Shown one piece after another: positions 60,904 to 64,000 of a DNA stretch of 64,000 nt. The notes under the pieces are model-generated. The model did no database searches. It was not told the DNA's origin and saw only the letters and a list, made by a program, of their open reading frames with translations. Positions within the stretch are counted from its first letter, which is position 1, and every line of letters begins with the position of its first letter. The position numbers and the translations under genes are program-made. This DNA comes from Clostridia bacterium. Its GTDB lineage: Bacteria > Bacillota > Clostridia > Oscillospirales > Acutalibacteraceae. The stretch lies in the NCBI GenBank assembly GCA_017416485.1, contig JAFQCH010000023.1:125262-189261 (forward strand). The letters run 5' to 3'.

Positions 60904-61971
60904 ATGAAAAAGAAAATTATTTCCCTCCTTATTGCAGTTTTTATGCTCCTTGGATTGTGTGCCTGTTCAGATAATCAGGGAAATCAGAACAGCAATCGGA
61001 GTATCAATGTGTATAACTGGGGTGAATACATTGATCAGAGCGTATTGGATGATTTTGAAGCACAGACCGGCATTAATGTGAATTACACCACCTATGCAAG
61101 CAACGAGGAAATGTATTCCAAAATCGTCAGCGGTGCCGCTTCGTATGATGTAATTATTCCGTCGGAATATATGATTTCAAAAATGATCAGCGAAGATTTA
61201 TTGGCTGAACTTGACTTTTCAAACATCCCAAATTACAAGTATATCGGCGATGAATACCGCGGACTTTCTTATGACCCTGATGAAAAATATTCAGTTCCTT
61301 ATACATGGGGTACGGTTGTCATTGTTTACAATACAAAGTTTGTTGACGCAGAAGACGTTGCTGATGAAAGCATTGATCTGCTGTGGAATGAAAAGTATGC
61401 AGGCAATATCCTGATGTTTGACAATCCTCGTGACACTTTTGCATTGGCACATATTAAGCTCGGTAATTCCATGAATACAACCAATCCTGACGATTGGATT
61501 GCTGCTGCTGAAGAACTGAAAAAACAGAAACCGCTTGTGCAGGCTTATGTAATGGATCAGATTTTTGATAAGATGATCAACGAAGAAGCCTATATCGCTG
61601 CATATTATGCAGGAGATGCTATGACAATGATGGAAGAAAATGAAGATCTTGCCGCCTATGTTCCCAGGGAGGGGGCAAATATGTTCTTCGATTCCATGTG
61701 TGTGTTAAAGTCTTCTCAAAACAAAGAAGCGGCAGAAAAGTTTATAAACTTCATGTGCGAAACGGAAATAGCTGTCAGAAACGCTGAAGCAGTGTGGTAT
61801 GCTATTCCGCACACCGCCGCTTATGAAGCACTCGATCCCGAGCAGAGTGAAGATCCGCTTGTATATCCGCCACAGGAAGTGCTTGACAAGTGCGAGGTGT
61901 TTATAAATCTCAATCAGGAAACCTTGATTCTGCAAAGTGAATTGTGGATAAACCTTAAAACGCAATATTAA
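60904..61971 (+). CDS. potD: Spermidine/putrescine-binding lipoprotein
   Basis: A 355-residue polyamine-binding protein anchored to the outer membrane face. The lipoprotein signal ends at LCAC with the modified cysteine near residue 20. The mature domain begins INVYNWGEYIDQSVLDDFEAQTG, typical of PotD/PotF, with SYDVIIPSEYMI and WGTVVIVYN. The start follows AAGGAGGAAACG. Last gene of the pot operon. Confidence 0.95.
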   Translation: MKKKIISLLIAVFMLLGLCACSDNQGNQNSNRSINVYNWGEYIDQSVLDDFEAQTGINVNYTTYASNEEMYSKIVSGAASYDVIIPSEYMISKMISEDLLAELDFSNIPNYKYIGDEYRGLSYDPDEKYSVPYTWGTVVIVYNTKFVDAEDVADESIDLLWNEKYAGNILMFDNPRDTFALAHIKLGNSMNTTNPDDWIAAAEELKKQKPLVQAYVMDQIFDKMINEEAYIAAYYAGDAMTMMEENEDLAAYVPREGANMFFDSMCVLKSSQNKEAAEKFINFMCETEIAVRNAEAVWYAIPHTAAYEALDPEQSEDPLVYPPQEVLDKCEVFINLNQETLILQSELWINLKTQY

Positions 61972-61976
61972 GCTTG

Positions 61977-62007
61977 GCTCCCGGTGTGATACATCGGGAG
62001 CTTTCTG
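61977..62007 (+). terminator. Terminator of potABCD
   Basis: GCTCCCG (61977-61983) and CGGGAGC (61995-62001) are perfect complements, followed by TTTCTGTTT. Confidence 0.68.
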
Positions 62008-62095
62008 TTTGCAACAAGTTCATTTTCTGACGATAAAAGTGCAACATAAGGAGTTCTTCTGTTGCTGATGTGAATAAAATGAAAACATTATTAAC

Positions 62096-62111
62096 ATATT
62101 GTTAACAATAT
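62096..62111. promoter_or_regulatory. Perfect 16-bp palindrome upstream of the acyl-CoA ligase
   Basis: ATATTGTTAACAATAT is a perfect palindrome, 95 bases before the ligase start and beside a possible promoter (TTGATG at 62112-62117, TATTAT at 62133-62138, spacer only 15). It may be an operator for a regulator not encoded here. Confidence 0.45.
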
Positions 62112-62205
62112 TTGATGCTTGTTCATGTATAGTATTATAGTAACACCTTTTGCAAATAATTGGCAAGTATTATTTTACATTCTTAAGTTTAAAGCAGGAT
62201 TTATT

Positions 62206-63741
62206 ATGAAAACTATCCAGACTGTTGAACAGCTTTTGCAACATTCAATTACGCATTTTGCCTCCAAAGATTTTTGCAGGTTTTTGCAGAATAATGAAAT
62301 CAAATGCAAAACATATCAACAATTTTTTGATGATTGCATGGCAATGTGCCGCTATATCCGTGAAAATGATGATACCCGCAAGCACATCGCATTTGTCGGT
62401 AAGACCAATTATGAATACATTGTTTGCTTAACATCAATCATTTTAAGCGGCAATGTTGCAGTGCCGTTTGCGCCGGATATTTCTGTTTCAGAAGCAGTGC
62501 AGCTTTTTGCAGATGCAGACGTTTCAATGCTTTTTTGCGAGGAAGACTTTTTAGGAAATGCAAATTTGATAAAACAGGACTATCCGCAACTGAATAAAAT
62601 TCTTTCTTTGGGAGATAGCCGGTGGTATGAACAAATCTTCCGCACATATGCAGTTTGTAATTCAAAAGCAACCAATATTGTAAATCCTGATGATTGTGCC
62701 ATGATTATTTTTACATCCGGCACGACCGGCAATCGGAAAGGTGTAATGCTTTCAAATAAAAATCTGGCACATAATTCCACTTACGATACCTACCGCATGG
62801 AGGATGATGACGTCAGTTTTTCTATTCTTCCCATGCATCATGTTTTCTGCTATGCTTGCGACGTGCTGAAAACAATGTATGACGGCGGCACATTGTGTTT
62901 GAACGGCAATCTTACCGACTTGTATAAGAATCTTTTAATATTTGAACCAACAATCATGCGCATTGTTCCTGCTGTCTGCAAATCCATGCTGACAAAAATC
63001 AAAATCATTGAAAAAAGAAATCCACAGTTGAGCAAGAGGGAAGCAGCGGAACGAATTGTCGGCAAAAATTTCAAAAGAATGATCGCCGGCAGTGCTTTTT
63101 TGAGCGCGGCCATCATTGATGAATTTGAAAAATACGGTATTTGCGCAAGACAAGGATACGGTATGAGCGAATGCAGCCCCCGTATCACGACTTCTGACTT
63201 CAGTGATGTTTGCAAATATTCCAACGGAATTTTATTAGGTATTGATGAAGTGCGTGTTGTGGATGGTGAAATTCAGGTCAAAGGCGATTCCGTTATGTGC
63301 GGTTACTATAAAAAACCGCAAGAAACTGCGAATATGTTCACATCTGACGGTTTTTTACAGACGGGTGACCTTGGTTACATTGATGACGGTCATGTGTATT
63401 TGATCGGACGAAAAAAAAATCTGATCATTTTGTCAAACGGTGAAAATATTTCGCCCGAAGAAATAGAAAACCGATTTGCTGACTATCCGTTGGTTCGGGA
63501 GATTCTTGTTTTTGCAGACGGTGACAATATTGTTGCTGAAATTTTCCCGAATGCTGAATTATATCCCAATCTTACCACTGAAGAAACAGAAACGGAAATC
63601 AGTAAAATTGTGGATGAAGTTAACATTGCAATGCCGTCCGATCGGCAGATTCAGAGCTTCCGTATCAGAAATACTCCTTTTGCCCGCACATCAACGGGAA
63701 AAATCAAACGAACTTCTTTCTACTATGCAGATAAAAAATAA
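62206..63741 (+). CDS. AMP-forming acyl-CoA ligase family protein
   Basis: A 511-residue adenylate-forming enzyme that activates a carboxylic acid, probably a fatty acid, to an acyl-adenylate and then a thioester. The P-loop is MIIFTSGTTGNRKGVML (about residue 170), the A5 motif QGYGMSECSPRITT, the A7 TGDLGYIDDGHVYLIGRKKNLI and the A10 lysine in STGKIKRTSF. ATG 62206 is chosen with a weak AGCAGGA site; earlier in-frame starts extend into non-conserved sequence. Monocistronic. Confidence 0.85.
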   Translation: MKTIQTVEQLLQHSITHFASKDFCRFLQNNEIKCKTYQQFFDDCMAMCRYIRENDDTRKHIAFVGKTNYEYIVCLTSIILSGNVAVPFAPDISVSEAVQLFADADVSMLFCEEDFLGNANLIKQDYPQLNKILSLGDSRWYEQIFRTYAVCNSKATNIVNPDDCAMIIFTSGTTGNRKGVMLSNKNLAHNSTYDTYRMEDDDVSFSILPMHHVFCYACDVLKTMYDGGTLCLNGNLTDLYKNLLIFEPTIMRIVPAVCKSMLTKIKIIEKRNPQLSKREAAERIVGKNFKRMIAGSAFLSAAIIDEFEKYGICARQGYGMSECSPRITTSDFSDVCKYSNGILLGIDEVRVVDGEIQVKGDSVMCGYYKKPQETANMFTSDGFLQTGDLGYIDDGHVYLIGRKKNLIILSNGENISPEEIENRFADYPLVREILVFADGDNIVAEIFPNAELYPNLTTEETETEISKIVDEVNIAMPSDRQIQSFRIRNTPFARTSTGKIKRTSFYYADKK

Positions 63742-63744
63742 GAT

Positions 63745-63771
63745 AAGCGGCAAGCCATCGGTTTGCCGCTT
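63745..63771. terminator. Bidirectional terminator at the right end
   Basis: AAGCGGCAA (63745-63753) and TTGCCGCTT (63763-63771) are perfect complements, lying between two convergent genes. U-runs are short: TTATTTTTT-like on the minus strand, CCATTTT on the plus. Confidence 0.7.
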
Positions 63772-63776
63772 CCATT

Positions 63777-64000
63777 TTACAATTTCTCGTTTTCAATTTT
63801 ACGGATGCTGTCTTCTTTTATTTGTTCTTTAAGTTTGATTGTCCAATCAGACCACACAACATTTTCTTGTCCGTATGTCAGATTGTCGGTATATTCATTT
63901 GCAAGCCATGTTGAAAGCGGTGCTTCATTATGAGAAATCAATGCCTCCATGTTGTCCAGTGATTTAAAAAGTTTTGCTTCCTGCGTTTGCAATGTGTTCA
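63777..64000 (-). CDS. 3' end of an unrecognised gene (cut by window edge)
   Basis: The last 74 codons of a minus-strand reading frame that stays open to the right edge. The visible residues (for example LSTWLANEYTDNLTYGQENV and a Lys/Glu-rich C terminus) show no signal or membrane segment. I do not recognise the family; the start lies outside the window. Confidence 0.55.
   Translation of the reverse strand, partial: NTLQTQEAKLFKSLDNMEALISHNEAPLSTWLANEYTDNLTYGQENVVWSDWTIKLKEQIKEDSIRKIENEKL

Overview
The window reads as a chromosomal segment of a low-to-moderate G+C, endospore-forming Firmicute of the class Clostridia, probably related to Oscillospiraceae/Ruminococcaceae. Supporting signs are a spoIIGA-sigE pair behind a Spo0A-type promoter, a T-box leader in front of tyrS, consensus sigma-A promoters with 17-bp spacers, strong purine-rich ribosome binding sites, GPH-family sugar carriers, and a dockerin-like repeat on a secreted lysozyme. 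No insertion sequence, prophage or CRISPR array is visible. The family assignments rest on motifs and protein architecture read by eye, not on database searches.

Layout. 1-7.3 kb: an ABC exporter, tRNA-Leu(CAG), a GPH sugar carrier divergent from a frameshifted sugar-phosphate isomerase, L-serine dehydratase and a small lipoprotein. 7.4-16.7 kb: one tightly packed plus-strand operon, nusB - TsaD-like M22 protein - xseA - xseB - ispA - dxs - tlyA - nadK - argR - recN. 16.7-18.3 kb: T-box leader and tyrS. 18.4-23.7 kb: fhs and guaB, a C-terminally truncated MocR-type regulator, and a divergent pyridoxal-kinase gene. 24-28.5 kb: a PucR/CdaR-type regulator, then ftsE-ftsX and an M23 peptidoglycan hydrolase with a coiled coil. 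28.6-30.2 kb: spoIIGA-sigE. 30.2-36.1 kb: a GPH carrier with a long coiled-coil tail, an iron-containing alcohol dehydrogenase with Rex-like sites, and two metallophosphoesterases. 36.2-38 kb: a membrane-anchored pseudokinase. 38.1-40.6 kb: a polar amino-acid ABC importer. 40.6-43.2 kb: a DapA/NanA-type aldolase, a Gfo/Idh/MocA oxidoreductase and a GNAT acetyltransferase.

43.2-51.9 kb is a minus-strand operon pyrH - frr - uppS - cdsA - dxr - rseP - ispG ending in a GH25 lysozyme. 51.9-57.7 kb holds a NahK-like sugar kinase, a cysteine-rich protein of unknown role, a second Gfo/Idh/MocA oxidoreductase and a large glycosidase-like protein. 57.8-62 kb holds a 47-residue peptide gene and the potABCD polyamine importer. 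The window closes with an AMP-forming acyl-CoA ligase and the 3' end of an unrecognised gene.

Functional picture. Two operons carry most of an MEP isoprenoid route to undecaprenyl lipid (dxs, ispA; dxr, ispG, uppS), which connects to wall and membrane growth (cdsA, ftsEX plus M23 hydrolase, GH25 lysozyme). Sporulation commitment (spoIIGA-sigE) lies beside the division genes. Scattered sugar carriers, oxidoreductases, an aldolase, a sugar kinase and a glycosidase-like protein suggest a glycan-foraging gut or rumen lifestyle; that is inference.

The items I consider least ordinary are the pseudokinase receptor, the GPH carrier with a coiled-coil tail, the dockerin-like lysozyme at the end of the pyrH-ispG operon, the 47-residue amphipathic peptide, the truncated MocR regulator with an intact-looking operator, and the single-base frameshift in the isomerase. 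I do not see a convincing multi-gene system that is wholly new.
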